NCBI GenBank assembly: GCA_002410505.1
Contig: DHSO01000023.1
Location: forward strand, 13,681-77,680
Reading direction: 5' to 3'
Length of the DNA stretch: 64,000 bases
From: Cloacimonetes bacterium UBA5284
GTDB taxonomy: Bacteria; Cloacimonadota; Cloacimonadia; Cloacimonadales; Cloacimonadaceae
Shown: positions 34,685-43,240 of the stretch, piece after piece
How positions within the stretch are numbered: the stretch's first letter is position 1
Layout of the letters: each line of letters opens with the position of its first letter
Translations under genes and position numbers: made by a program
The notes under the pieces: generated by a model
The model's input: only the letters and a program-made list of their open reading frames with translations
What the model was told of the DNA's origin: nothing
Database searches by the model: none

Positions 34685-35910
34685 GTTTTGGAAAACACAT
34701 ACTCTTGACCCTTGTCCTGTTGCTGCTGGCGATATTTAGCCTTTCATCCCTGTTCAACATTTCCTCTTCCAGCAATGTTGATGCAGCAGAGAACCCGGAA
34801 CCGGTAGTGGATCCCTGGATTACTCAGACTATCCCTGCCGGAGGCTCGATCTTTTCTGTATTGGCAAAATTGGAACTTCCCGGCACGGAAATCGGCATGA
34901 TTTCATATAGATTTGGAGATTTTATAGACGTAACCACCATCCAGCCCGGAGACACTCTCCGCGTGATTCTGAACGAAGAGGGCGACAAGATTGACAGGAT
35001 GATGTTTGTGCAAGAACCCACTATCCGGCATCACTTTGAGGCCCGGGGAGATTCCCTGCTATACACCATGGAGGCATTACCGGTTCAAAAACGTTTACGC
35101 ATGATTCAGGGGAATCTGGATAGCACTTTGGATGCCGCTCTATTGTCGTTGGGCCTTTCCCCGATGGATAAACAGAACATCAACAACGGTTTGGAAGGCG
35201 AGATCGATTTCCAACGCGATGCCCGCAAGGGAGATACATTTCAAGTTTTTATCGAAGAGCGCGTATTCGAGGGCAAGCCTTTGCCTCGCGCTAAAATCCT
35301 CTTTGTGAATTATGAGGGGAAACGAACCGGCTCCCATGAACTCTTTCGCTATGAACAGGACGACGAAAAATCTGTTCTCAACGGACTCTACAACAAAGAT
35401 GGCAAAAGCAACAATGCCAGCGGAGTGGGCTATCCTCTAGCCAGCGTTCATGTAAGCTCATCTTTCGGCAAACGTCTGGATCCCTTCACGGGTAGATGGG
35501 CAAACCATCAAGGTGTAGACTATCGTGCGCGCAGAGGTACTCCCGTTTACGCTGTGGCAAATGGTACGGTTACGTCTGCCCGATACAACGGAGGTTATGG
35601 TAATGAAGTGCGCATCAAGCACCCCAGCGGAATGATCACGCTTTACGCTCATCTCAATTCTTACAGCGTGCGTAGCGGACAGACGGTAAAGCGGGGCCAG
35701 ATCATCGGCCGTGTGGGCTCCACCGGCAGATCTACCGGCGCACATCTCCATTTTGGTTTGATGAGTAGCGGACGCTATATAAATCCCAATCAACTGAGGA
35801 TGGTGGGTGCGGAGCGCTTGAACAAAGACCAGATGGCGGAATTCGAAATCCAGAAGCAAAAGATACGAGATATGATGCGGCAGTATTTGAACCCCGCAGT
35901 TCCCGCTTAA
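34681..35910 (+). CDS. M23-family peptidoglycan metallopeptidase
   Basis: A 409-residue envelope protein: an N-terminal signal or anchor (LLTLVLLLLAIFSLSSLF), a long middle part with OapA/LysM-like features (about 45-230) and a C-terminal LytM domain (about 255-370). The zinc motif parts HQGVDYRA and GAHLHFG are intact, so it should be an active endopeptidase cleaving peptidoglycan crosslinks. The architecture resembles E. coli MepM. Last gene of the lysine operon, ahead of a duplicated terminator. Confidence 0.93.
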   Translation: MSFGKHILLTLVLLLLAIFSLSSLFNISSSSNVDAAENPEPVVDPWITQTIPAGGSIFSVLAKLELPGTEIGMISYRFGDFIDVTTIQPGDTLRVILNEEGDKIDRMMFVQEPTIRHHFEARGDSLLYTMEALPVQKRLRMIQGNLDSTLDAALLSLGLSPMDKQNINNGLEGEIDFQRDARKGDTFQVFIEERVFEGKPLPRAKILFVNYEGKRTGSHELFRYEQDDEKSVLNGLYNKDGKSNNASGVGYPLASVHVSSSFGKRLDPFTGRWANHQGVDYRARRGTPVYAVANGTVTSARYNGGYGNEVRIKHPSGMITLYAHLNSYSVRSGQTVKRGQIIGRVGSTGRSTGAHLHFGLMSSGRYINPNQLRMVGAERLNKDQMAEFEIQKQKIRDMMRQYLNPAVPA

Positions 35911-35954
35911 CCGCACAGGATTATTGTTCCGGGATATCTGCTACTATAAAAATG

Positions 35955-35982
35955 AAAGCCCGACAATCAACTGTCGGGCTTT
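35955..35982. terminator. Bidirectional terminator, copy 1
   Basis: An 11-bp perfect stem AAAGCCCGACA / TGTCGGGCTTT with a six-base loop, with T-rich sequence on the plus side and A-rich sequence on the other, suited to stop both the M23 operon and the convergent gene. Confidence 0.85.
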
Positions 35983-36035
35983 TCATATATAATGCTGTCC
36001 TGTGCCGTTTTAGGATATCTGCTACTATAAAAATG

Positions 36036-36063
36036 AAAGCCCGACAATCAACTGTCGGGCTTT
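36036..36063. terminator. Bidirectional terminator, copy 2
   Basis: Identical to copy 1, 81 bases downstream, as part of the tandem duplication. Confidence 0.85.
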
Positions 36064-36090
36064 TCATATATAATGCTGTCCTGTGCCGTT

Positions 36091-36612
36091 TTACTTTTTT
36101 TGCAGACTTTCGGGGATGATGTCTTCCTTGATCTCATCTCCCGGTTTTTCCCGCATCGTAAAAAGCTCGGGAAACAAAGAATTATAATACAGTGCGGTGA
36201 GGCTGCCATCGGCAGCATACATTACATGCAGAGTGCGGCTATCGGTCAAAAACCAGATCAGTTGCTGGGTTTCTTCGTCAAAGTGGTTGGTTTTTCCATG
36301 CATTTGTGCGATACGGCTGATGGTCAAGTGGTCGTTATCTTCTCCATTTTCGGAGTTGTATTTTACAAACCATCCTGCCACGCGTTTGGTATTGGGCTCT
36401 ACAAACACCAGAATAGCCGAGACAAACTGATTGAGGTCGCTGTAGTATTTCACCGCATCTTCCTCGCTTTCTTCCGGGAGAAAGCCCATCAGCGCCAGTA
36501 TGCCATCTGCTTCTTCCAATGTCATATCATAAGCAAGTTCAAAGAGGCCCACCTGAGCATTCAAACCGACCATCATCATCAATCCGATTAGTATAAATAG
36601 AATTTTCTTCAA
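36091..36612 (-). CDS. Small secreted hypothetical protein
   Basis: A 173-residue protein with a clean signal peptide (KKILFILIGLMMMVGLNA). I use the TTG at 36612 as the start because AAGGTGGATAT precedes it and the signal begins there; an ATG 48 bases upstream gives an N-terminus unlike a signal peptide. The mature protein is acidic (EEADGILALMGFLPEESEEDAVKYY; NSENGEDNDHLT) and ends in a charged tail. No family recognised. The stop codon lies inside the duplicated repeat. Confidence 0.6.
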   Translation of the reverse strand: MKKILFILIGLMMMVGLNAQVGLFELAYDMTLEEADGILALMGFLPEESEEDAVKYYSDLNQFVSAILVFVEPNTKRVAGWFVKYNSENGEDNDHLTISRIAQMHGKTNHFDEETQQLIWFLTDSRTLHVMYAADGSLTALYYNSLFPELFTMREKPGDEIKEDIIPESLQKK

Positions 36613-36717
36613 AATATCCACCTTAATCAATAAAATATAGTATTCGCCCATTTTTCCCATGGCAGAATATAGTCAACTAAAAATCAGCTTGGCCGATGTT
36701 GATCTCCCGGCATGGCA

Positions 36718-39573
36718 TCATTTCATTAAAGTAATACGTTTGCTTATGCTATTTCCTGCGGTTTGTATTCTTAGCAGATACACAGCACTCGAGAGTCCTG
36801 TGCCATCAAAACTGATGCGGTTGGTGCCTTCGGGATATTCACCTTGCGCCAGAGTCGCCAGCTTTTGGCCCCGCAGATTGTAGAGACAAAGCTCGATATT
36901 CATCGCCCGGGGCAGTACAAAAGCTATCTCGGTATGTGGGTTAAAGGGATTTGGATATGCTTTCAAGGTCATCGGCATAGGCTTTGCTATCTGGTCTTCA
37001 GTGGATGTGCCCAGCAATTCCAGGATCAAGGCTTGCAACAAAGCTCGCACCCCATCCTCTTGCATGAAATAGAGCGGAAATCCAAAGTAGATGAGATTAT
37101 CTTGCTTAAAAGCTATGCTCTTGTCTATTCCCTGGCTGTCAGGGGCAAAAGTGCCACTATACATTTCTACGAAATCTCCCTCAAACGAATATACCATGGG
37201 CAACATCCCATTCCACACAGGCGCCATTTTTGCGGGATCCACTTCCAGAGAAGGATATTCATCGCTTTCGGCGCTTATCAGGCAAGCGGGATTATCAAAG
37301 TACAGCTCAATCGATGGCACAAAACGTTGCCAAAAGGCTTCGCCGATAGCACTGGCTGTCTTCCAGCCGCCGATGATCAATTTGCCGCCACCCATCATAT
37401 ATGCACTCAATAGATCTTCCGCGCCGGATATCTGGGGCATTGCCATCTCGTCGTCGTGCCACAATACTACTTTGTAAGAACCCATCGTCTGCAGATCAGG
37501 AAGGCCTTGTGCGGCAAAATCCCAAGTGTGGAACTCCAGCGGGTTCAGCGCGTTTGCGTAATAATCATCCACCATGGCGTCGTCGGGGCTGATGATGGCT
37601 CCGTTGCCATCCCAAGTTTCATCTATGATCAAGAGATCATTTGCAAAGCTGAAGTGCACAGGATTCGCGAGGCAAATCTGGGAAAACATACTGGCAAATC
37701 CTTCCGCGTCAATGGCTTTGATCGCATATTCATATTGCTGCTGATTATCTGCCTGATTGTCGATATAGCTCAAGTCCTCAATGGGGTTTTGATTTACCTT
37801 GCTCCAGTTTCCGGTGCCCAAAACGCAGCGATACACATCATAGGATACTGCGTAGCTAAAGGCGTCCCATCCCAGATGCACTTCGCCGGAGGCTGCCAGA
37901 CATGTATGTAGATTGGGAACCAGGTTCTCTATGTTTCTTAAAAGAGTCCAGTGGTTGTGGTTAGCGCTTACCTCAAGGGGCTCTGCGAAGTTTTGATACA
38001 TATTTGTATGCCCCTGAGGGCCGGCAAGGACCAGGAGTGAATCCGAGCCGGAAGCGCTCTGCAGCAGAAAGGGAATATCCAATTCGAACTGCGTGGTAGT
38101 AGGTGAACTGCTGGTGGCAAGTATTTTTAGCTCTTGTGTATCAGGTTTGTAAAAGGTGCTGTACTGCACACTGGGAATACCGCTGCCAAATATCCATTGA
38201 TCAAAGAACTGGTCCAGGTTTTCTCCGCTGATGCTTTGTGCCAGGTTCTTGAAATCGGCTGTAACTGCATTGCCGTGTTTATAGTTTTCAAAATATGTTT
38301 GTAATAGCTGAACAAAGTCCTCATTACCCAGCTTCAGGCGCAGCATATGCAACACACTTGCCGCTTTTTCGTAGGAAGTGGGAGCGAAGTAATTGGCAAA
38401 ATCCGGGTTGTAGATAGTCCCCGGGCCATTGTTGGCTTCCCAATTGATATAGTAGTTGTGATAATTGCTCAGAACATAATCGCAAGCGGCTTGCCAGCCT
38501 TCCTGCCTGTGGGTCCACAAGTGCTCAGAATAGGTGGCAAAACCCTCTGATAGCCACACATCATTAAAATCCAGAAAGCTAACGGCATTCCCATACCACT
38601 GATGTGCCAGTTCGTGGGCGATTATTATCTCATAGCTGCCGGCTCCATCGATGATGAAATTGCCCAAAGTAGTCATAGTCTGATGTTCCATGGCAGAAAA
38701 AGTACTCATATTCACAGTGGCATTGCCATATTTTTCAAAGGGATAGTCGCCAAAAAGACCGGAAAAGTAGTCGATCATATCCGGTAAATTGGCAAGATCG
38801 GACAATGCGTTATTGTACTGAGCCGGGCTTACGAAATTTACTATGGGCAGTTCTCCTTGCATGGCACTTTGCTGGATCTCCTCATAATTTCCCGCAGTAA
38901 CACAGGCCAGATATGTGGTCATGGGATGATACCCGCGCCAGATGGTTGTGGAGCTGCCATCGCCATTATCAATAATGCTTTCGCGCAGTCCGTTTGCCGC
39001 CACTTTCCAATCTGATCTGGTTCTTACGATCAAATCCACCAATGCCTTATCCCAGGGATGGTCATAACATGGCCACCAATAGCGAGCGGCGTCGGGATCG
39101 GAGACTGTGAAGATTCCATTTGTACGGAAGATCATACCCACATTGTAAGGGGCCCCGGATAGTATGGGGCTGCCGCCGTAAAATACCTGAGTATTGAAGC
39201 TTTCTCCGGCTTGAACCGAGAGGGGGATGCTGAGTAGTCCATTCTGGTGGCTGAAGCTTGTGTTTTCGCCGTTTACTTTTACCAAACTCACGTTCAAACC
39301 CTCGAGCTCATAGGTGATCTGGGTCAATGCATCTTCTGCCAGCACTTCGGCGATCACATTACCTTCGATGCTATTGGGATTCTGACTGATGCTGATGTCG
39401 ATGGTGTATTTCTGCACGTCGAATCCCGTCGCGCTATCGGCCTTTACGGCGTGGAAGCGCTCTTGCGGGAAATATGGCTTTGAGTGACGGTATTTCTCCA
39501 CCATGGCCTGGGGATTGGCAACAAGCAGCGTACATGATGCCAATAGAATCAGGAATATGTATGTCTTTCTCAC
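36718..39573 (-). CDS. Secreted M1-family aminopeptidase with C-terminal sorting-type domain
   Basis: A 951-residue surface or extracellular zinc aminopeptidase. After a signal peptide (KTYIFLILLASCTLLVA) comes the M1 beta-domain, then the catalytic domain with HEXXH at H320-H324 and the third ligand E343 (WLSEGFATY), which fits HEXXH-x18-E. The usual GxMEN substrate motif reads SAMEH. A fibronectin-type III-like stretch (about 570-640) and a further domain precede the C-terminal module YPNPFNPHTEI ... YNLRGQKL ... AVYLLRIQ. I start at the GTG at 39573 because GGGAGCTTACC precedes it. It should release amino acids from peptides outside the cell, feeding amino-acid fermentation. Confidence 0.9.
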   Translation of the reverse strand: MRKTYIFLILLASCTLLVANPQAMVEKYRHSKPYFPQERFHAVKADSATGFDVQKYTIDISISQNPNSIEGNVIAEVLAEDALTQITYELEGLNVSLVKVNGENTSFSHQNGLLSIPLSVQAGESFNTQVFYGGSPILSGAPYNVGMIFRTNGIFTVSDPDAARYWWPCYDHPWDKALVDLIVRTRSDWKVAANGLRESIIDNGDGSSTTIWRGYHPMTTYLACVTAGNYEEIQQSAMQGELPIVNFVSPAQYNNALSDLANLPDMIDYFSGLFGDYPFEKYGNATVNMSTFSAMEHQTMTTLGNFIIDGAGSYEIIIAHELAHQWYGNAVSFLDFNDVWLSEGFATYSEHLWTHRQEGWQAACDYVLSNYHNYYINWEANNGPGTIYNPDFANYFAPTSYEKAASVLHMLRLKLGNEDFVQLLQTYFENYKHGNAVTADFKNLAQSISGENLDQFFDQWIFGSGIPSVQYSTFYKPDTQELKILATSSSPTTTQFELDIPFLLQSASGSDSLLVLAGPQGHTNMYQNFAEPLEVSANHNHWTLLRNIENLVPNLHTCLAASGEVHLGWDAFSYAVSYDVYRCVLGTGNWSKVNQNPIEDLSYIDNQADNQQQYEYAIKAIDAEGFASMFSQICLANPVHFSFANDLLIIDETWDGNGAIISPDDAMVDDYYANALNPLEFHTWDFAAQGLPDLQTMGSYKVVLWHDDEMAMPQISGAEDLLSAYMMGGGKLIIGGWKTASAIGEAFWQRFVPSIELYFDNPACLISAESDEYPSLEVDPAKMAPVWNGMLPMVYSFEGDFVEMYSGTFAPDSQGIDKSIAFKQDNLIYFGFPLYFMQEDGVRALLQALILELLGTSTEDQIAKPMPMTLKAYPNPFNPHTEIAFVLPRAMNIELCLYNLRGQKLATLAQGEYPEGTNRISFDGTGLSSAVYLLRIQTAGNSISKRITLMK

Positions 39574-40326
39574 GGTAAGCTCCCAATGAAAAGTATTTAC
39601 TATCACAAATTTATGCATTATTTGTTCCATATATGAGGGATTATCCTGCCGCGTGCCCCGCTCCGTCTGTTGGTTGAGCTATCTTCCCTTTATGTCTAAA
39701 GCTGTGCCGAAGCCGATATAAAGGCGTAGCATTCCAGTGAGCACCCGATGATCAGCCGATGATATCAGGATCGGCACCCGTTGAAACACAGAGGGTGAAG
39801 AGTGGGCGAAAGAAACGGCCACATTAGTGATAGCAGATTTTCTTGTTGACAAACATGATGCAGCCCAAATACTATGTCATCATTGTTTTTTTGCCAAGCA
39901 ATTATGTGACTCAAAAGTTTGATTGGTAAGTACTTGAATTGCTTATCTCAGCTTGAGGCATCTTCCCGGCTTAAGCAAATTGCATATTGATTATTTGTTG
40001 TGTTTATGGAGAAAGAGATGAATTTTTGTTTGTACCCGAAGCATCAATCCACAAGCCATGCAGAAAAGGCAGTTAATGCTTGGGAGGGCTTGTTTGTTGT
40101 TTCCTGGGCACAGAGTTGCAGAGGTTTATCCCCTATTCTTATTGTAATTGTGTACTTGCCTGCTTCTAAATTATTCACGGAAAGTGCCGGATCAGCTGTT
40201 AATCTTCATTTTATATCATTCTGCAAAGACGTTCTGTATGCAGATAAACATTCTAACTTTCGCAAATATGGGCTGTTCAGATATGCAGCCGCAGCTTAAA
40301 ATCATCTCTCAATTAGGAGAACTTGT
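39574..40326. other. 753-base gap without a supported gene
   Basis: The longest internal gap. It contains an inverted repeat GCCGAT-N9-ATCGGC near 39758-39783, a promoter-like element at 39846-39873 and an AT-rich second half. An open frame from 40018 (93 codons after GGAGAAAGAG) has no recognisable features and I do not call it. A long leader or a small RNA upstream of the secreted protein gene is possible. Confidence 0.45.
39846..39873 (+). promoter_or_regulatory. Promoter-like element in the 753-base gap
   Basis: TTGACA (39846-39851), 16-base spacer, AATACT (39868-39873), the same arrangement as upstream of kdd. The next called gene starts about 450 bases downstream. Confidence 0.35.
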
Positions 40327-41291
40327 ATGAAGAAATCAATTATGTTAATGCTTGTGCTTAGTACTTTTCTAAGCCTAGTCTTTGCTGAAAGCATAGTATT
40401 TAACGACACCGTGGTTCTGCCAATAATGTTCCGGATGGATTGATCCCACCGGTAAACAACGGTCTTTTTGTGGCTTCGGACAGCTTTGTAATCCAGCTGA
40501 TCGGTGCCGGACCATGGACCATCACAATTCAAAGTAATGCGCCTTGGATAGCCTATTATCAGGGTGGAGCATGGCATGCTCATGAACCCGTTGGCGGCAT
40601 ATTCTCGTTTGTGATCGAGGCTGCAAAAGATCTGGATTTGCCGATCATTCTGGGTGATCTTGATCCTACTTTGCCGGTAGAACTTTCCAGCTTTACCGCA
40701 GTTCTCACCGCGGATTTGCAGGTGAATATCGCCTGGATTGTGGAAACCGAGACTGATCATTCCGGATACAATGTTCTGCGTAACGAAACAGATGTTTTGG
40801 CTTCTGCTCTCCGTATCAATTCAAACCTGTTGGATGAAGGCAGCCTGAACGGGACGCAGATAAGCTATCAATTCCTGGATGATGAGGTACTGAGGGGAGC
40901 CACTTATTATTACTGGCTGGAAAGTGTGGCCTTGAATGGCGAAAGCGAACACTTCGGTCCGCTGAAAGTCACCATCAAGGCAGATGGCGAGGATCCTATT
41001 CCTGAAATTCCGCTGGAAACCAAGCTCTTCTCAGCTTTCCCGAATCCCTTCAACCCCAATACCAATCTGCGTTATAGCATGAAAGAAGCCGGAGAAGCGC
41101 GCATAGATATCTTCAATGTAAAAGGTCAGCTCTTGAAGACCTTCAAGCAAAACCATGAGCAAGCCGGATACTATCAGGTGAGCTGGGATGGCAGAGATGT
41201 GAATGGCCATCAGGTAAGCACCGGTGTGTATTTCTACCGGATGAGCAGCGGCAAATACAGCCACACCAAAAAGATGGTACTATCGAAGTAA
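40327..41291 (+). pseudogene. Secreted protein with C-terminal sorting-type domain, frameshifted near its N-terminus
   Basis: The gene starts at 40327 after TTAGGAGAACTTGT with a clear signal peptide (KKSIMLMLVLSTFLSLVFA), then reads SIVFNDT and stops in frame at 40441. The remainder continues in another frame from about 40413 (GSANNVPDGLIPPVNNG) to 41291. One missing base around 40411-40415, for example one G of a short G run, would restore a single frame of about 320 residues. The body has an Ig/fibronectin-like part (LPVELSSFTAVL...) and ends with FPNPFNPNTNL ... FNVKGQLLKTF ... TGVYFYRMSS. Either a real mutation or a sequencing error; the intact downstream frame favours a recent event or error. 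Confidence 0.75.
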
Positions 41292-41305
41292 AACTGCAAT
41301 AACAT

Positions 41306-41331
41306 AAAAGCCCCCGGCGCCGGGGGCTTTT
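41306..41331. terminator. Strong bidirectional terminator
   Basis: A perfect palindrome: AAAAGCCCCCGG, two central bases, CCGGGGGCTTTT. It lies between the convergent secreted-protein gene and the DUF3795 gene and can serve both. Confidence 0.9.
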
Positions 41332-41355
41332 TCATTGCAAATTTGGATCGAGCTG

Positions 41356-41697
41356 CTATGGCTTCGTGGTCTTTATACTCTTCAGGTTGTTCAGTGATAC
41401 CGAACCTTCTTTCCAGATAAATGCTCCTTTCCTGCATGGGAAATCGGGGCATTCAGCGCAGGTGTCGAAGCCACGCGTTATCGCGCAATTGCGTATCTCA
41501 CAAATAGCACAGAAAGATATCTGGCGACCGCTGGACCGGCACCCGTCGCAGAGCAGCTCATCGATGCTGATGTCTTTGCCAAATTGCTCCCGGTAATTTG
41601 CCTGATGGCGCGTTAATACTTCCATATCCATGCTTTGGGTTGCCTTATAGGCTTCACACTCTTCGCAGATAAATCCGCAGGCTGAAAACTGACTCAT
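41356..41697 (-). CDS. DUF3795 cysteine-rich protein
   Basis: A 113-residue protein with nine cysteines in the DUF3795 pattern: SACGFICEECEAY at the start, LLCDGCRSSG near 50, FCAICEIRNCAI near 63 and CAECPDFPC near 80. The spacing suggests binding of zinc or an iron-sulfur cluster. The family is common in anaerobes but uncharacterised. The start follows AAGGAGATAACT. Single-gene unit between a terminator and the histidine kinase promoter. Confidence 0.88.
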   Translation of the reverse strand: MSQFSACGFICEECEAYKATQSMDMEVLTRHQANYREQFGKDISIDELLCDGCRSSGRQISFCAICEIRNCAITRGFDTCAECPDFPCRKGAFIWKEGSVSLNNLKSIKTTKP

Positions 41698-42007
41698 AGT
41701 TATCTCCTTTTCAAAGGACGAATAAATATCTGTGCCGATAATCCGTCAACAACAGAATCGCTTCAAAATTCATAGGCTTGTGTTTATGGGTTTTTTGAGG
41801 TCTGGGCGGCTTGAGGGGCTTGAAATACCATTGTTTCAAGTGAAGCGATACCACAAGCGTTGTGCTTGCGCTGCAATACAGAAGCAGCCCAGACGTAACG
41901 AAAGACCTGCCGGATACCTTATTAGAAATTGCCCGGCGAAAATAGGGGGGAATGCCAAACAAAATTGAAACTTGACAATATCTGAAAGCAAGATATTGTG
42001 AATCCTT
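41698..42007 (+). other. Intergenic region, 310 bases
   Basis: Between the divergent DUF3795 and histidine kinase genes. It carries a seven-base inverted repeat CTTGAAA-N8-TTTCAAG (41819-41840) and the kinase promoter (41972-41999). Nothing else is supported. Confidence 0.5.
41972..41999 (+). promoter_or_regulatory. Histidine kinase promoter with inverted repeat in its spacer
   Basis: TTGACA (41972-41977), 16-base spacer, TATTGT (41994-41999). A perfect inverted repeat AATATCT-N7-AGATATT (41977-41997) spans spacer and -10. The ATG at 42008 is only nine bases past the -10, so transcription would begin at or next to the start codon. Confidence 0.45.
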
Positions 42008-43183
42008 ATGCAGAAGAATGAGAAATTGACGAATAAAACTGACGGAAAGTCGCGGCAAGCTTTGCTGAAACAAGAGATTAACCCGAAGTATCTGCCAAAC
42101 CTGATGCACAATCTGCCGGGTATGGCATATCGTTGTATGAACGATTCCAAGTGGTCGATGCTCTTTATCTCGGAGGGAAGTGTGGATATAACCGGCTTTC
42201 ATGCCCGGGATCTTTTGCACAATGCCAAAGTAAGCTATGGAGAACTGATTTATCCGGCAGATCGGGAACTAGTGGTGAAGGCTGTGGCGGAAGCGGTATC
42301 TCGTAACACACAGTTTCAGGTGGAGTATCGTATCATAGACATCAACAATGAGATTCACTGGGTATGGGAACGCGGGAACGCGGTATATGATAAGCACCAC
42401 AATCCGGTATACTTGGAAGGCTTTATTTCAGATATTACGGCGCGGCGTAAAGCGGAAGAAGATATGAAACTGGCTGCCAAGAATCTGGCGGAACTGAATG
42501 CCACAAAGGATCGTTTTTTCTCGCTTTTGGCGCATGACCTGCAGAATCCCGTGTACGCCATCATCTCGCTATCGGAATTTGTAGCCGAAAACTTCAGTAA
42601 TTTTGGTCGAGCCGAGGTGGAAGACGCGCTGTTGCAAATGCATAACGCCGCCAGAGGTATCTATACTTTGCTGGAAAACCTTTTGGATTGGGCCAGATTG
42701 CAATCCGGTCAGATAGTATGCCAGAGGGAATTTGTGTCTTTGGTAAAAGCCGTGAATTACGCTCTTGATCACTATCGCAAGGCGGCTATGCAAAAGGGGA
42801 TTGAGTTGGAATTTGTGTATGAGCAGGACGCCATGGTTGAAACCGATTTGAAGTTGCTCTCTTCGATCTTGCGCAACCTAATCTCCAATGGCATAAAATA
42901 TTCCTATCCCAAAAGCAAGGTTAGTGTGCGCATGCAGAAGCAGCCGGATTGGATTGAACTGTGCGTGGTGGATCGCGGACTGGGCATATCCCGGCGTCAT
43001 TTGCCCAAGCTCTTCAAGCTGGATAACGATTTACATCAGTATGGCACCGCCAATGAATCCGGCAGTGGCTTGGGTTTGATCCTGGTGGAAAACTTTGCCC
43101 GCCTGATGGGGGCGGAAGTGAGTGTGGAAAGTAAATTAAACAACGGCAGCAAGTTTTACCTCCGAATCCCGGGGAAAATTTGA
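42008..43183 (+). CDS. PAS-domain sensor histidine kinase (orphan)
   Basis: A 391-residue cytoplasmic histidine kinase without membrane segments. A PAS domain with a PAC tail covers about 30-148 (ending EGFISDITARRKAEED). The phospho-acceptor H176 is in SLLAHDLQNP, followed by an ATPase domain with LRNLISNGIKYSYP (N box), VVDRGLGISRRH (G1) and GSGLGLILVENF (G2). No response regulator is encoded nearby. There is no ribosome-binding site before the ATG at 42008, which fits a leaderless transcript. Its neighbour downstream is a PtsN-like protein. Confidence 0.92.
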   Translation: MQKNEKLTNKTDGKSRQALLKQEINPKYLPNLMHNLPGMAYRCMNDSKWSMLFISEGSVDITGFHARDLLHNAKVSYGELIYPADRELVVKAVAEAVSRNTQFQVEYRIIDINNEIHWVWERGNAVYDKHHNPVYLEGFISDITARRKAEEDMKLAAKNLAELNATKDRFFSLLAHDLQNPVYAIISLSEFVAENFSNFGRAEVEDALLQMHNAARGIYTLLENLLDWARLQSGQIVCQREFVSLVKAVNYALDHYRKAAMQKGIELEFVYEQDAMVETDLKLLSSILRNLISNGIKYSYPKSKVSVRMQKQPDWIELCVVDRGLGISRRHLPKLFKLDNDLHQYGTANESGSGLGLILVENFARLMGAEVSVESKLNNGSKFYLRIPGKI

Positions 43184-43218
43184 TTGACGCTAAGGCAGGG
43201 TTCAAAAACAATGTCCCT

Positions 43219-43224
43219 TATAAT
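43219..43224 (+). promoter_or_regulatory. Perfect -10 hexamer before the PtsN-like gene
   Basis: TATAAT ending 16 bases before the ATG at 43241; no good -35 at the right distance, so an internal promoter is only possible. Confidence 0.3.
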
Positions 43225-43240
43225 GAAACCATGGTAGGAT

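Larger units (their letters stand above)
35932..36093. repeat. 81-bp perfect tandem duplication containing a terminator
   Basis: Two identical 81-base copies lie head to tail, 35932-36012 and 36013-36093. Each carries the same hairpin and ends in TTTA, so copy 2 supplies the stop codon of the minus-strand gene at 36091. I see no sequence difference between the copies, which implies a recent duplication or maintained homogenisation. Confidence 0.92.

Noticed and set aside
40018..40299. 93-codon open frame with a GGAG-type ribosome site
   Set aside because: Composition and sequence are unlike the real genes around it and no signal or domain is visible; it was left as part of the gap.
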